Below, in pieces: positions 27,496-36,762 of a DNA stretch of 64,000 bases (position 1 is its first letter; each line of letters starts with the position of its first letter). The position numbers and the translations under genes were made by a program. This DNA comes from Bacilli bacterium (GTDB lineage Bacteria > Bacillota_I > Bacilli_A > RF39 > UBA660), in NCBI GenBank assembly GCA_017428485.1, contig JAFRQT010000011.1, forward strand, positions 1 to 64,000, given 5' to 3'. The notes below the pieces were generated by a model. The model saw only the letters and a program-made list of their open reading frames with translations. It ran no database searches and had not been told where the DNA came from.

Positions 27496-28425
27496 GTGGC
27501 TGCAAAAGTATTTAAAACAATAGATGAACAAATTGATATTCTTAAGAGTAAAGGACTAGTTATAAATGACTATGACAAAGCAGGTGAAGTATTATTAAGA
27601 GAAAATTATTTTTTCTTAAATGGATATAGGTCTCCATTTCTAGTTACTGGTTCTAAGCGTTTTGTTGAAGGTTGTACATTTGAAGAAGTGTATGCTTTGT
27701 TTACTTTTGATAGATTTTTTAGAAATATAATATTTAAAAATATATTAATTGTTGAAAATAACTACAAATCTATTTTTAGTTATGTATTAAGTAAAAAGTA
27801 TGGCTATAAAGAAAAAGATTATTTAAATATAAATAACTTCGATAGAAGTAAAGAGAATATTAAAAGAATTAATGATTTGTTAAGAAAACTAAAGAGGCAA
27901 ATTAGAATAAATGGTTATCAACATCAAGCTACAAGCCATTATATTAACAATTATGGATATATTCCAATGTGGGTTGGTGTTAAAGTATTAAGTTTTGGTT
28001 TGATGAGTGAATTATTTTCTATTATAAAGGATGAAGACCAGGCAGAAATAGCAAGTTATTATAAAGTAGACGCTGATGAATTAGAAGATTATTTATCAAT
28101 TCTTTCAAATTACAGGAACTTATGTGCACATGAAGATATACTATATAATCATGAAACTCAAAAAGGTATTGATGATAATAAATACCATGAATTGTTAAAC
28201 ATACCTAAAGTTGATGATGAATATATTTATGGAAAACATGATATTTTTGCTTTAATAATAATATTAAAAGAATTATTAACTGCTGATGATTTTAAAATGA
28301 TGATGAATGAGATAATATATGAAATAGATTGGTTAGAATCTAAGTTAAAATCAATTAAAATAGAAAAAGTACTATATAGAATGGGATTCCCAGATAATTA
28401 TAAGCAAATATCTTATATAGAATAG
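27496..28425 (+). CDS. Abi_2 family (AbiD/F-like) HEPN abortive-infection protein
   Basis: Start is GTG after AGGAAGGGAATAG. The 309-aa protein has the Abi_2 N-terminal pattern TIDEQIDILKSKGLVI, ENYFFLNGYRSPF and FTFDRFFRNI, and the Abi_2 core GYIPMWVGVKVLSFG. RNLCAHEDILYN (about residues 214-225) is the Rx4-6H motif of HEPN nucleases. Members of this family block phage growth, probably by RNA cleavage. It is 8 bp upstream of htrA and may share its transcript, which is unusual for a stand-alone toxin. The inverted repeat upstream suggests repression. Confidence 0.88.
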   Translation: MAAKVFKTIDEQIDILKSKGLVINDYDKAGEVLLRENYFFLNGYRSPFLVTGSKRFVEGCTFEEVYALFTFDRFFRNIIFKNILIVENNYKSIFSYVLSKKYGYKEKDYLNINNFDRSKENIKRINDLLRKLKRQIRINGYQHQATSHYINNYGYIPMWVGVKVLSFGLMSELFSIIKDEDQAEIASYYKVDADELEDYLSILSNYRNLCAHEDILYNHETQKGIDDNKYHELLNIPKVDDEYIYGKHDIFALIIILKELLTADDFKMMMNEIIYEIDWLESKLKSIKIEKVLYRMGFPDNYKQISYIE

Positions 28426-28433
28426 GAGAAATT

Positions 28434-29510
28434 ATGAAAAAAACAGTAGTTTATATAATAACTATTATTTTATCAATGACTGTTGGATTTGCAATATTTT
28501 ATATGTTAGTTCATTATTATCCAAATATTGTTATTAAAACTGTTAATAAGGTTGAAAAAACTGTTACAGTAACTGATAATGGATTATCAGCAGGTATAGA
28601 AAATGTATATGATTCAGTTGTAGTTGTAGAAAATTATCAAAAAAGCAAATTAGCGGGTACTGGCTCTGGTTTTATATATAATAAAAATGGATATATTATG
28701 ACTAATCATCATGTTGTTGAGAAAGCATCAGAGATTAAAGTTATTTTAATGGATGGAGAAACATTAAATGCAACTGTTATTGGAAGTGATCCATATGCAG
28801 ATATTGCAGTTATTCAAATAGATTCAAAATATGTAAAACATGTCGCTAAAATAGGAAGCAGCGAGGAATCTAAAGTTGGAGATACTGTTTTTACTATTGG
28901 ATCTCCAATTAGTGCTGATTATTTTGGTACAGTAACAAGGGGAATACTAAGTGGAAAAGATAGAATGGTAGAAGTATCAGTTAATTCAAGTTCAAGTGAT
29001 TGGATTATGAATGTTATGCAAACTGATGCTGCAATAAATCCAGGAAATAGTGGTGGACCATTATGCAATGTAAATGGAGATGTAATTGGAATTAATTCAA
29101 TGAAATTAGTTCAATCTCAAATAGAAGGGATAGGATTTGCAATTCCAATTGAAGATGCTGTTAAATATGCTAATACAATAGTGAAAGGTGAAAAAATTAA
29201 AAGGGCTTATCTAGGCATAAGCATGGGTGATATTTCATCAACATATTCATTATTGAGGAGGGGAATATATTTAGATTCTAGTATCACATCTGGAGTTGTA
29301 GTATTTGAAGTAGAAAATACTGGGCCATCTTATGAAGCTGGGTTAGAAATGGGTGATGTTATTGTGAAAGTTGGGCAATATGATGTAAGCAATGTAGCCC
29401 AATTGAGATATTACTTATTTAAATACAATCCAGGGGATACTATTAAGGTAAAAGTAATAAGAGGAAGAGAAAGCAAAATCTTTGATATTACATTAGGAAC
29501 AAGTGATTAA
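28434..29510 (+). CDS. htrA: HtrA/DegP-type serine protease with PDZ domain
   Basis: The 358-aa product has an N-terminal membrane helix (about residues 4-26), a trypsin-like domain with TNHHVV (His93), YADIAVIQID (Asp123) and NPGNSGGPL (Ser206), and a C-terminal PDZ domain (about 255-355, SGVVVFEVENTGPSYEAGL). All catalytic residues are present. It degrades or refolds misfolded proteins outside the membrane. It follows the Abi gene by 8 bp; a terminator overlaps its stop. Confidence 0.94.
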   Translation: MKKTVVYIITIILSMTVGFAIFYMLVHYYPNIVIKTVNKVEKTVTVTDNGLSAGIENVYDSVVVVENYQKSKLAGTGSGFIYNKNGYIMTNHHVVEKASEIKVILMDGETLNATVIGSDPYADIAVIQIDSKYVKHVAKIGSSEESKVGDTVFTIGSPISADYFGTVTRGILSGKDRMVEVSVNSSSSDWIMNVMQTDAAINPGNSGGPLCNVNGDVIGINSMKLVQSQIEGIGFAIPIEDAVKYANTIVKGEKIKRAYLGISMGDISSTYSLLRRGIYLDSSITSGVVVFEVENTGPSYEAGLEMGDVIVKVGQYDVSNVAQLRYYLFKYNPGDTIKVKVIRGRESKIFDITLGTSD

Positions 29511-29523
29511 CTTGTTCTTTTTT
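29497..29523 (+). terminator. htrA terminator
   Basis: GAACAAGT (29497-29504) pairs with ACTTGTTC (29510-29517) and is followed by a T run; the stop codon is in the loop. Confidence 0.85.
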
Positions 29524-29524
29524 C

Positions 29525-29553
29525 TTGAAAATGGTCACTATTTAACATATAAT
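29525..29553 (+). promoter_or_regulatory. P-type ATPase promoter
   Basis: TTGAAA (29525-29530), 17-bp spacer, TATAAT (29548-29553); a second TATAAT follows at about 29560. Confidence 0.75.
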
Positions 29554-29580
29554 TATATATATAATATAGGGGTTGATAAC

Positions 29581-32220
29581 ATGAAGGATTATGCTTATTT
29601 TGATAGTAAAACTGCGTTAAGGGAATTAAAAACTTCACTTAATGGTCTGACATCAAAAGAATCTTCACGTAGACTTAGCAAATATGGTTTAAATGAACTT
29701 CCTAAAGAAAAGAAAAAGAATCTTTTTCAGATTTTTTTGAGTGCATTTAAAGATCCAATAATTTATGTTTTATTATTTGCCGCTATAGTATCGCTTATAG
29801 CTGAAGAATACTTAGATGCCTTTGCAATATTATCTATTATTGTTATCGATGCAATAGTATCTACGATTCAAGAATATAAAGCAGAAAAAAATTCCGAATC
29901 TTTAAAAAAACTAATAAAAATGAATGTTAAAGTAATTAGAGATAATAAGGTCGCAGAGGTAGATTCATCTAAAATAGTAATTGGAGATATTATTGTACTT
30001 GAGTCTGGTAGCAAAGTTTCCGCTGATGCAAGAATTATTAATTGCACTAATTTAACAGTTGATGAAAGCATACTTACTGGTGAAAGTATTGCTGTTTTAA
30101 AGAATAATGAAAAATTAAATATTAGTGATAGTGAAAAGAAATGTATGTTATTTGCCGGAACTTCAGTACTTACTGGTAGAGCAATCGCAGTTGTTTGCGC
30201 AACTGCGATTGATACTGAAGTAGGTAAAATAGCACAAAAGGTAACAGAAACTATTGAGAGTAAATCACCTTTAACTAAAAGAATGGAAAAATTCTCTAAA
30301 CAAATAAGTTTAATTATAATAGTTATTTCACTAATAATTGCAATTATTTTATATTTTAAACATTATTCACTATTAGAAATATTTTTATCTGTAGTTGCAC
30401 TTTCCGTTTCAGCTATGCCAGAAGGACTACCTTTAGCTCTTACAATGGCACTTACTATCGCATCAGATAAAATGTCTAAAAGAAATGTTATTGTTAAAAA
30501 ATTAAATTCAGTTGAAAGTTTAGGAAGCTGTACCGTAATTGCAAGTGATAAAACTGGTACATTAACAGTTAATGAACAAACTGCCAAAATAATATTACTA
30601 GCTAGTGGAGAGACTTTTGAAGTAGAAGGTAATGGATATAATGATAATGGAAAAATAATTGAATATGATTATGCAGACATTGATAATGCAAAATATATTG
30701 CTACATTAGGTAATATTAATAATGAAGCAATGTTAGAAAAAGATAAAAGTGGATGGAAAAAATTTGGAGACTCTATAGATATTGCATTTTTAGCTCTTGC
30801 AAGAAAGTTAAAAGTAAATGATATAAAATATAAAAAATTAGAAGAAATACCATACGAATCAGAAAAACAATATAGCGCATATTTCTATAGAAAGGATAAT
30901 AAAAATTATTGTACTGCTAAAGGGTCAACAGAAGTAATTATAGATTTCTGTAAATACATGTATACTGGAAAAGGTAAAACAAAGATAGATACTAAAAAAA
31001 TACTTAAGCAAAATGAAAAACTAGCATCAAGTGGATATAGGGTAATTGCATTATGCGATGGTGAAATACCTCTTAGAGAAGATTATGATGAGAGAGATAT
31101 TAAAGATTTAACGTTTATAGGTCTTGTTGGGTTTATTGATCCTGTCAGAAAAGAGGTAAAAGCTTCTATCAAAGAATGTGAAACGGCAGGTATAAAGGTA
31201 TTAATGATTACTGGAGATCATGCATTAACTGCATATGCTATTGCAAAAGAATTAAATATTGTTTCAACTCAAGATGAAGTAATAACCGGAAGTGACTTAG
31301 ATTTTTACATAGATGATCAAGATAAATTTGATAGATTTATTTCTGATAAAAGAGTATTTGCAAGAGTAACTCCACTTCAGAAGTTAAGAATAATTGAATC
31401 ACTTCAAAGACAAGGTGAATTTGTAGCAGTAACTGGAGATGGAGTAAACGATGCTCCAGCTATTAAAGCAGCTGATATAGGTGTTGCGATGGGAAGTGGA
31501 ACCGATGTTGCTAAAGAAAGCGCAAAAATGATTATCACTGATGATAATTTTACTTCCATAGTTGCAGGGATTGAAGAAGGAAGAAATGCTTATTCTAATA
31601 TTAGGAAAATTAGTATATTATTGCTCTCTTGTGGATTTGCAGAAGTTTTATTCTTTGTATTATCAATTATCTTTGATTTACCAATTCCATTAGTAGCAAT
31701 ACAATTATTATGGTTAAATCTAGTAACAGATGGTCTTCAAGATATGGCTCTTTCATTTGAAAGAGAAACAGATTCTATTATGAAAGAGAAACCTAGGAAT
31801 CCAAATGAGAGTTTATTTGAAAAGAATTTAATATCTCAAATATTAATATCTGGTTTATCTATTGGGGTAATCGTGTTTGTAATATGGAATATATTAATAT
31901 CTGAAGCAAAAATGGACATTGGTCATGCAAGAGCATATGTACTTGCACTTATGGTATTCATTCAAAATATTCATGTATTAAATTGTAGAAGTGAAAAGAA
32001 AAGTATATTTAAAATTAATTTCAAGCAAAATAAATTTATTTTATTCACAATAGTTATTAGTATAATATTACAAATAATAGTAATGGAAGTACCTCAATTT
32101 TCTCAATTTTTACAAACTTATAGTGTCCCAGTACTACATATGTTTATATTACTTTGTGTATCAATTCCAATATTATTTGTAATGGAATCATATAAACAAT
32201 TTAAAAATAGTAGAGAATAG
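29581..32220 (+). CDS. P-type Ca2+-transporting ATPase (type II)
   Basis: The ATG at 29581 (MKDYAYFD) has GGGGTTGAT before it; the open frame upstream overlaps the promoter and is not coding. The 879-aa pump has a cation-ATPase N-terminal domain, ESILTGES in the actuator, PEGLPLALTMAL in M4, IASDKTGTLT with the phosphorylated Asp, ITGDHALTA, TGDGVNDAPAIKAADIGVAMG and WLNLVTDGLQDMAL in M6. These fit SERCA/PMCA-type Ca2+ pumps, which export Ca2+ from the cytoplasm. Closely related Na+/K+ or Mn2+ specificity cannot be excluded. Confidence 0.92.
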   Translation: MKDYAYFDSKTALRELKTSLNGLTSKESSRRLSKYGLNELPKEKKKNLFQIFLSAFKDPIIYVLLFAAIVSLIAEEYLDAFAILSIIVIDAIVSTIQEYKAEKNSESLKKLIKMNVKVIRDNKVAEVDSSKIVIGDIIVLESGSKVSADARIINCTNLTVDESILTGESIAVLKNNEKLNISDSEKKCMLFAGTSVLTGRAIAVVCATAIDTEVGKIAQKVTETIESKSPLTKRMEKFSKQISLIIIVISLIIAIILYFKHYSLLEIFLSVVALSVSAMPEGLPLALTMALTIASDKMSKRNVIVKKLNSVESLGSCTVIASDKTGTLTVNEQTAKIILLASGETFEVEGNGYNDNGKIIEYDYADIDNAKYIATLGNINNEAMLEKDKSGWKKFGDSIDIAFLALARKLKVNDIKYKKLEEIPYESEKQYSAYFYRKDNKNYCTAKGSTEVIIDFCKYMYTGKGKTKIDTKKILKQNEKLASSGYRVIALCDGEIPLREDYDERDIKDLTFIGLVGFIDPVRKEVKASIKECETAGIKVLMITGDHALTAYAIAKELNIVSTQDEVITGSDLDFYIDDQDKFDRFISDKRVFARVTPLQKLRIIESLQRQGEFVAVTGDGVNDAPAIKAADIGVAMGSGTDVAKESAKMIITDDNFTSIVAGIEEGRNAYSNIRKISILLLSCGFAEVLFFVLSIIFDLPIPLVAIQLLWLNLVTDGLQDMALSFERETDSIMKEKPRNPNESLFEKNLISQILISGLSIGVIVFVIWNILISEAKMDIGHARAYVLALMVFIQNIHVLNCRSEKKSIFKINFKQNKFILFTIVISIILQIIVMEVPQFSQFLQTYSVPVLHMFILLCVSIPILFVMESYKQFKNSRE

Positions 32221-32256
32221 AGTATAATATATAATAGGAGTAGGAGGAATAGTTAT

Positions 32257-33678
32257 ATGAAAAAGAATATTTTAATGTTTATAAATGGCTTTGGAGTAGA
32301 ACAAAGAGATTCATATAATGTATATTCTGAAAGTTTAATGCCTAATATGGATAAACTTACTAAAACTTGTTTGTTTGGCTCACTTAATAGTGGTGATTTA
32401 GATTATAAGACAGGTTATAGAAGATTTAGTATAGGTATTGGTGAAGAACTAACATATAGTATTGTTAATAATTCAATTAATGATGAAACTTATAAAAATA
32501 ATGAATTATTTAATTATATTATTGGGCAATTAAACACAAATAGTTCAAAATTACATGTGATTTGTTATTGGGATAATGAAAATACATTTTTTCAACTAGT
32601 AGTTTTCTTAAAAGAAGTTGTAACAAGAACTAAAATTCCTGTAAATGTTCACTTAGTATTAAATCAAAAATCATTAAATGATTATAGATATATTGAAAAA
32701 AGCTTGAATACATTAAACTATGAACTTGGTAATAATCTTAAAGTTGGTATAGTGTCTGGATCAAATAATCAATTATTTTATAAAGATTTTATGAAACTAT
32801 TTGTTGCTGACTCTGGTGAAAAATGGAAAGATGTTTCAAAGAAAGTAGAAGTTTTATATGAGACTAAAACAAAACCAGAAGATGTAAGAACATTTGCATT
32901 AAATAGTGGAACAACTTTAAATGATAATGATAGTGTTTTATTCTTTAATTATTCTAATATTGATGTCACTCCATTTACTAAAGAATTAATAGAACAGAAA
33001 TATAGAAAATTAAATTTAGGAACTATAAGATTCTATTCATTATTCCCAATTAAATGTGATAATGTTAATATTCCATCAATGTATAATTATGCTGTTTCAT
33101 CTACATATATGTTAAATTCAATAAAAACAATAAATGCTAGATGCATGATTATGGCAAAACAAGAATATTGTCCTGAAATCAATAATTATTTAACTGGTCT
33201 TAGAAACACATATGAAGAGAGCATTAAATATATGCCTACTGATAATGGATTTATATATGATGGAAATATTTTATTAAATACAATAGTTTCATTAAAAGAA
33301 GAACTAGTAATAGTTAATTATGAAATAGATGATTGTAAAACAGTAGAAGAGATTAAAGATAGACTTTCTAAAATAGATAGTGTTATTGGAATTCTATATG
33401 GTTATACAAGTCAAAATAATATGGGATTATTTATTTCTTCTCTTTACGGATTAGAAAAAGAATTATATAATAATAAACATGAACTTTGTAAGATTAACTT
33501 TTCTGTTAGAGCACCTGTTATAGTGGCAGATCCTAGTATTACAAAGAATAATTATACATTAGAAGAAGGAACTGTATTTAATCTTGCAAACTCTGTTTAT
33601 AAAAACATTAATGGCAATTATAGACATGAGGGTATAGTAAAAAGAAAAAAGGGAATTTTATCAATATTTAAGAAGTAG
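32257..33678 (+). CDS. degenerate phosphoglycerate mutase-like (alkaline phosphatase superfamily) protein
   Basis: The 473-aa protein starts ILMFINGFGVEQRDSYN and continues ESLMPNMDKLTKTCLFGSL, closely echoing the start of cofactor-independent phosphoglycerate mutases (LDGWG, then TPxxDxL). The first metal-binding Asp is Asn here (INGFG), and the GNSEVGH nucleophile segment is not present. It is therefore unlikely to be an active mutase. Length is near the family's. It may be a regulatory or diverged hydrolase. The C-terminal end is strongly basic. It leads a run of closely spaced genes (RDD, rpiB, SHOCT). Confidence 0.5.
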   Translation: MKKNILMFINGFGVEQRDSYNVYSESLMPNMDKLTKTCLFGSLNSGDLDYKTGYRRFSIGIGEELTYSIVNNSINDETYKNNELFNYIIGQLNTNSSKLHVICYWDNENTFFQLVVFLKEVVTRTKIPVNVHLVLNQKSLNDYRYIEKSLNTLNYELGNNLKVGIVSGSNNQLFYKDFMKLFVADSGEKWKDVSKKVEVLYETKTKPEDVRTFALNSGTTLNDNDSVLFFNYSNIDVTPFTKELIEQKYRKLNLGTIRFYSLFPIKCDNVNIPSMYNYAVSSTYMLNSIKTINARCMIMAKQEYCPEINNYLTGLRNTYEESIKYMPTDNGFIYDGNILLNTIVSLKEELVIVNYEIDDCKTVEEIKDRLSKIDSVIGILYGYTSQNNMGLFISSLYGLEKELYNNKHELCKINFSVRAPVIVADPSITKNNYTLEEGTVFNLANSVYKNINGNYRHEGIVKRKKGILSIFKK

Positions 33679-33687
33679 GAGTGAAAT

Positions 33688-34269
33688 ATGAAAAAAGTTA
33701 CAGGAAAAAGATTTTGCGCATATATAGTTGATTACGTAATAGTTGCATTAATTGCTTCATTATTTGCTAGAGTGCCAATTTTAAATCCAAATTATGATAG
33801 GTATATGGAAGAATATAATAAGTATATTGAATCAGTTAAAACTAGTTTGAATGATAGTGCATCAGATGAAATAATTGATAATTCATATGAAATGACAAAA
33901 TTAGGTGTTAATATTACTATAATTAATTTAGTAGTAGGTGCTATATACTTTGTAGGTTTTCAATATCTAAATAAAGGTCAAACACTTGGTAAAAAAATGT
34001 TAAAAATTAGAATGGTTGATGACAATAATGAAAGACCAAAATTATATCAAGTATTAATTCATTCAATAATAATTAACAGTTTACTCACAACAACAATATC
34101 TGTAATAACACTATTATGTTTATCTAAAGCCACATATCTAAATATCAGTGAAGTTGTACAAATAATTGACATGGGATTATTATTTGGATCATTCGGTTGT
34201 ATGATAGTTAGAAAAGATGGAAAAGGTATTCATAATATTTTAGCTCATACAAATGTAATAGGAGAATAA
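33688..34269 (+). CDS. RDD-family membrane protein
   Basis: The 193-aa product begins KRFCAYIVDYVIVALIASLF, the RDD signature (an R, then two D residues in the first helices), has a second helix pair and YLNKGQTLGKKMLKIRMV, typical of RDD proteins. It has four predicted membrane helices. The role of the family is unclear; some members affect ion tolerance. It lies 9 bp after the mutase-like gene and 2 bp before rpiB. Confidence 0.85.
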   Translation: MKKVTGKRFCAYIVDYVIVALIASLFARVPILNPNYDRYMEEYNKYIESVKTSLNDSASDEIIDNSYEMTKLGVNITIINLVVGAIYFVGFQYLNKGQTLGKKMLKIRMVDDNNERPKLYQVLIHSIIINSLLTTTISVITLLCLSKATYLNISEVVQIIDMGLLFGSFGCMIVRKDGKGIHNILAHTNVIGE

Positions 34270-34271
34270 GT

Positions 34272-34703
34272 ATGATAATAGGAATTGCAAATGACCATAG
34301 AGGTGTAAAATTAAAAGAAAAAATACAAAAATATTTACATAATAATGGATATACGTGTATAAATTATGGGACCGATACTGAAGATAGTGTAGATTATGTA
34401 GATTATGCCGAAAAGTTATGCAAAGCAATTAATAATCATGAAGCAGACTATGGAATTTTAATTTGTGGTACAGGAATAGGTATGTCAATCGCGGCTAATA
34501 AAATAAAAGGAATTAGGTGTGGAAGAGTAGTAAACCCAAGAGAAGCTGCATTAACAAAAGAACATAATATGGCAAATGTAATTGCACTTTCCGAGGATAC
34601 TGAAAATGCTGAGGAAATAGTAAATGCATTTTTAACTACTAAGTATTCCGATAATGAAAGACATATAAGAAGAGTTAATAAAATTAGCAAATTGGAGGAA
34701 TAA
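34272..34703 (+). CDS. rpiB: ribose-5-phosphate isomerase B
   Basis: The 143-aa protein has IGIANDHRGVKLKEKIQ, NYGTDTEDSVDY and ICGTGIGMSIAANK, with the catalytic Cys65, and NPREAALTKEHNMANVIALS. This matches the RpiB/LacA/LacB family. It interconverts ribulose-5-P and ribose-5-P, feeding PRPP synthesis (a prs gene is at 52.2 kb). LacAB-type specificity is less likely because only one subunit is encoded. It is tightly spaced in an operon. Confidence 0.92.
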   Translation: MIIGIANDHRGVKLKEKIQKYLHNNGYTCINYGTDTEDSVDYVDYAEKLCKAINNHEADYGILICGTGIGMSIAANKIKGIRCGRVVNPREAALTKEHNMANVIALSEDTENAEEIVNAFLTTKYSDNERHIRRVNKISKLEE

Positions 34704-35096
34704 ATGAATAGAACATTGTTAAAAGTTGCTGGTATTATTTCAATTATTATAGGAGTTATTTGCTCTTTAACTATAATTGGATTAATAGTAGGTATACCTC
34801 TTATAATCGGAGGAGTTAAATTTAATGACTACTCTAATATGAGTGATGAAGAAATAGAAAAAAATAAAGATAGTATTCTAATTTGGACAATTGTATTCTT
34901 GTTTATTAATCAAATAAGTGGCGTTATTGCATTAATTGCATATTTATTATATGAAGCAAATAATACAAGTTATGTTAAATCATATAAACAAAATAATAAA
35001 TATACGGAACTTGAACGAATTAAAAAATTATATGATGATAAAGTATTAACAAAAGAAGAATACGAAAAAGAAAAAGAAAGAATATTAAATTCTTAA
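34704..35096 (+). CDS. small membrane protein with C-terminal SHOCT domain
   Basis: The 130-aa product has two membrane hairpins (about residues 6-33 and 55-82) and ends with ERIKKLYDDKVLTKEEYEKE, a classic SHOCT (short C-terminal) motif of the KLKxLxDxGxIxxEEFxxxK type. SHOCT domains are found at the ends of varied membrane proteins and may mediate oligomerisation. It starts at the base after the rpiB stop, with GGAGG in the rpiB end. Function otherwise unknown. Confidence 0.7.
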   Translation: MNRTLLKVAGIISIIIGVICSLTIIGLIVGIPLIIGGVKFNDYSNMSDEEIEKNKDSILIWTIVFLFINQISGVIALIAYLLYEANNTSYVKSYKQNNKYTELERIKKLYDDKVLTKEEYEKEKERILNS

Positions 35097-35113
35097 TATG
35101 AATAAAATATACT

Positions 35114-36001
35114 ATGAGGATAAAAATCATAGTATTTTTTGTTGCATTAATTCTGCTATTAACAAGTTATAAACAAGAAAACAATTATATTATAGAAAAA
35201 CCTAATACTTTAGCTGTAAATGTATTAAAAAATGATGAAATAATTAATATAGATTTGGAAAACTATGTGATTGGAGTAGTCGCATGTGAGATGCCAGCGT
35301 CCTTTAAAGACGAAGCATTAAAAGCAATGGCAGTTGCCGCTAGAACATATGCACTATATAAAATGAAGAAGAATAATAAATATGATCTTACTGCTACTAC
35401 AAAGGATCAATGCTACATTACAATCGATGAAATGAAAAATAAATGGAAGAATAATTATGATAAATATTATAATAAAATTAAAAAAGATGTATATTCTACT
35501 GAAGGAGAATATCTAACGTATAATGGAGATGTAATAATAGCTTTTTACTTTTCAATATCAAATGGATATACAGAAAATGTGGAAAATGTATTTTCACAAA
35601 AACTAGATTATTTAGTAAGCGTAGATTCTTCATTTGATAGTAAATATTCATATAAAGAAAGTGAAAAGGAGACAAAACTAAAAGATTTTTTAAATAAATT
35701 AGGTATCAAAGATACTAAAATAGAAAAAATTTCAATAGAAAGATATAATACAGGTAGAGTTAAAACTATAAAAGTAAATAATAAGTCATTTAAAGGGACT
35801 AATTTTAGAACTAAGTTGGGACTTAGATCAACTGACTTTGAAATAAAATATGATTCGAATAAAGTATATATTACAACAAAAGGATATGGTCATGGAGTTG
35901 GTATGAGTCAATATGGCGCTAATGCAATGGCAGATTTAGGATATAGATATGAAGATATTTTAAAATATTATTATACAGGTGTAAAAATAATGCATAATTA
36001 A
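35114..36001 (+). CDS. spoIID: stage II sporulation protein D (SpoIID/LytB domain)
   Basis: The 295-aa protein has an N-terminal membrane helix, LENYVIGVVACEMPASFKDE with the catalytic Glu of the SpoIID lytic transglycosylase, ALKAMAVAARTYAL, DQCYIT and GYGHGVGMSQYGANAMA. SpoIID cleaves glycan strands during engulfment of the forespore. The start ATG lacks a clear ribosome site. The spoIIQ-like gene follows, the same neighbour as in Bacillus, which supports a sporulation role. Confidence 0.9.
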   Translation: MRIKIIVFFVALILLLTSYKQENNYIIEKPNTLAVNVLKNDEIINIDLENYVIGVVACEMPASFKDEALKAMAVAARTYALYKMKKNNKYDLTATTKDQCYITIDEMKNKWKNNYDKYYNKIKKDVYSTEGEYLTYNGDVIIAFYFSISNGYTENVENVFSQKLDYLVSVDSSFDSKYSYKESEKETKLKDFLNKLGIKDTKIEKISIERYNTGRVKTIKVNNKSFKGTNFRTKLGLRSTDFEIKYDSNKVYITTKGYGHGVGMSQYGANAMADLGYRYEDILKYYYTGVKIMHN

Positions 36002-36010
36002 TTAAAAAAT

Positions 36011-36037
36011 GTTCACTCTATATTTAGGAGAGTGAAC
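36011..36037 (+). promoter_or_regulatory. hairpin covering the spoIIQ ribosome site
   Basis: GTTCACTC (36011-36018) pairs perfectly with GAGTGAAC (36030-36037), and the AGGAG of the spoIIQ ribosome site (36026-36030) lies in the loop and second arm. The stem ends one base before the ATG. It could limit translation; it lacks a T run, so it is not a terminator. Confidence 0.5.
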
Positions 36038-36038
36038 A

Positions 36039-36677
36039 ATGGGAAAAATTTCTAAAGTGTTATTACCTACAATGTATTTAGGTATAATATCAGTAATGAT
36101 TATAAGTGTTGTATTAGTATTATCAGGAATACAGTCATTCTTAAATGAATCACCAATTCATCAATATACTCTTGATAATGTATTTGAAGGAGATGTAATG
36201 CCTGTTGTAAAACAGGAACCAACATATGAATCCATTATTAAACCTTATTTAACAGATAATGTAACTGTGGGTAGATATTTCTATGATTTTGAATCAGATG
36301 AGAAGAAACAAGAGGATTCTTTAATATTATATGGTGATACGTACATGCAAAATAATGGAGTAGATTATGTGTGTAAGGATAAGTTTGATGTAGTTGCTGT
36401 TTTAGCAGGTGAAGTTGTATCAATTGAAGATAGTGAAATATATGGAAAAATACTAACTATTAAACATAATGACAATTTAAAAACAGTATATAGCAATATT
36501 ACAGATGTATTAGTTACGGTTGGATACTATGCTTCCCAAGGTGAGATAATAGCATCTAGTAAAAAATCTACAATTGATAACAATAATAATTCTATGTTGC
36601 ATTTTGAAGTGTATTATAAAGACAATGCAATTGATCCTGAAAATATATATACTTTATCAGTAAGCGAATTTCAATAA
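36039..36677 (+). CDS. spoIIQ: SpoIIQ-like protein with degenerate LytM/M23 domain
   Basis: The 212-aa product has an N-terminal membrane helix (about 10-33) and a LytM-type domain (NNGVDYVCKDKFDVVAVLAG through MLHFEVYY). In active M23 enzymes the first box is HxxxD and the last is HxH. Here the first His is Asn (NNGVDY) and the last box keeps only one His (MLHFEV), so zinc binding should be lost. Bacillus SpoIIQ also lacks catalytic residues and acts as a forespore-side scaffold. Position next to spoIID supports this. Confidence 0.8.
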   Translation: MGKISKVLLPTMYLGIISVMIISVVLVLSGIQSFLNESPIHQYTLDNVFEGDVMPVVKQEPTYESIIKPYLTDNVTVGRYFYDFESDEKKQEDSLILYGDTYMQNNGVDYVCKDKFDVVAVLAGEVVSIEDSEIYGKILTIKHNDNLKTVYSNITDVLVTVGYYASQGEIIASSKKSTIDNNNNSMLHFEVYYKDNAIDPENIYTLSVSEFQ

Positions 36678-36700
36678 AACCTATAAAGGTTTTATTTTTT
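36673..36700 (+). terminator. spoIIQ terminator
   Basis: AATAAAACC (36673-36681), loop TATAAA, GGTTTTATT (36688-36696) and T run. Confidence 0.85.
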
Positions 36701-36717
36701 TATAATAATATATTTTA

Positions 36718-36746
36718 TTGAAAAAGAAATACTCTTATATTATAAT
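36718..36746 (+). promoter_or_regulatory. agrAC promoter
   Basis: TTGAAA (36718-36723), 17-bp spacer and TATAAT (36741-36746), about 17 bp before the start ATG. Confidence 0.75.
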
Positions 36747-36762
36747 TATTTAGGTGAAAAAA

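Noticed and set aside
29503..29580. Extended N terminus of the P-type ATPase
   Set aside because: It overlaps the htrA terminator and the ATPase promoter, and the ATG at 29581 has a better site.
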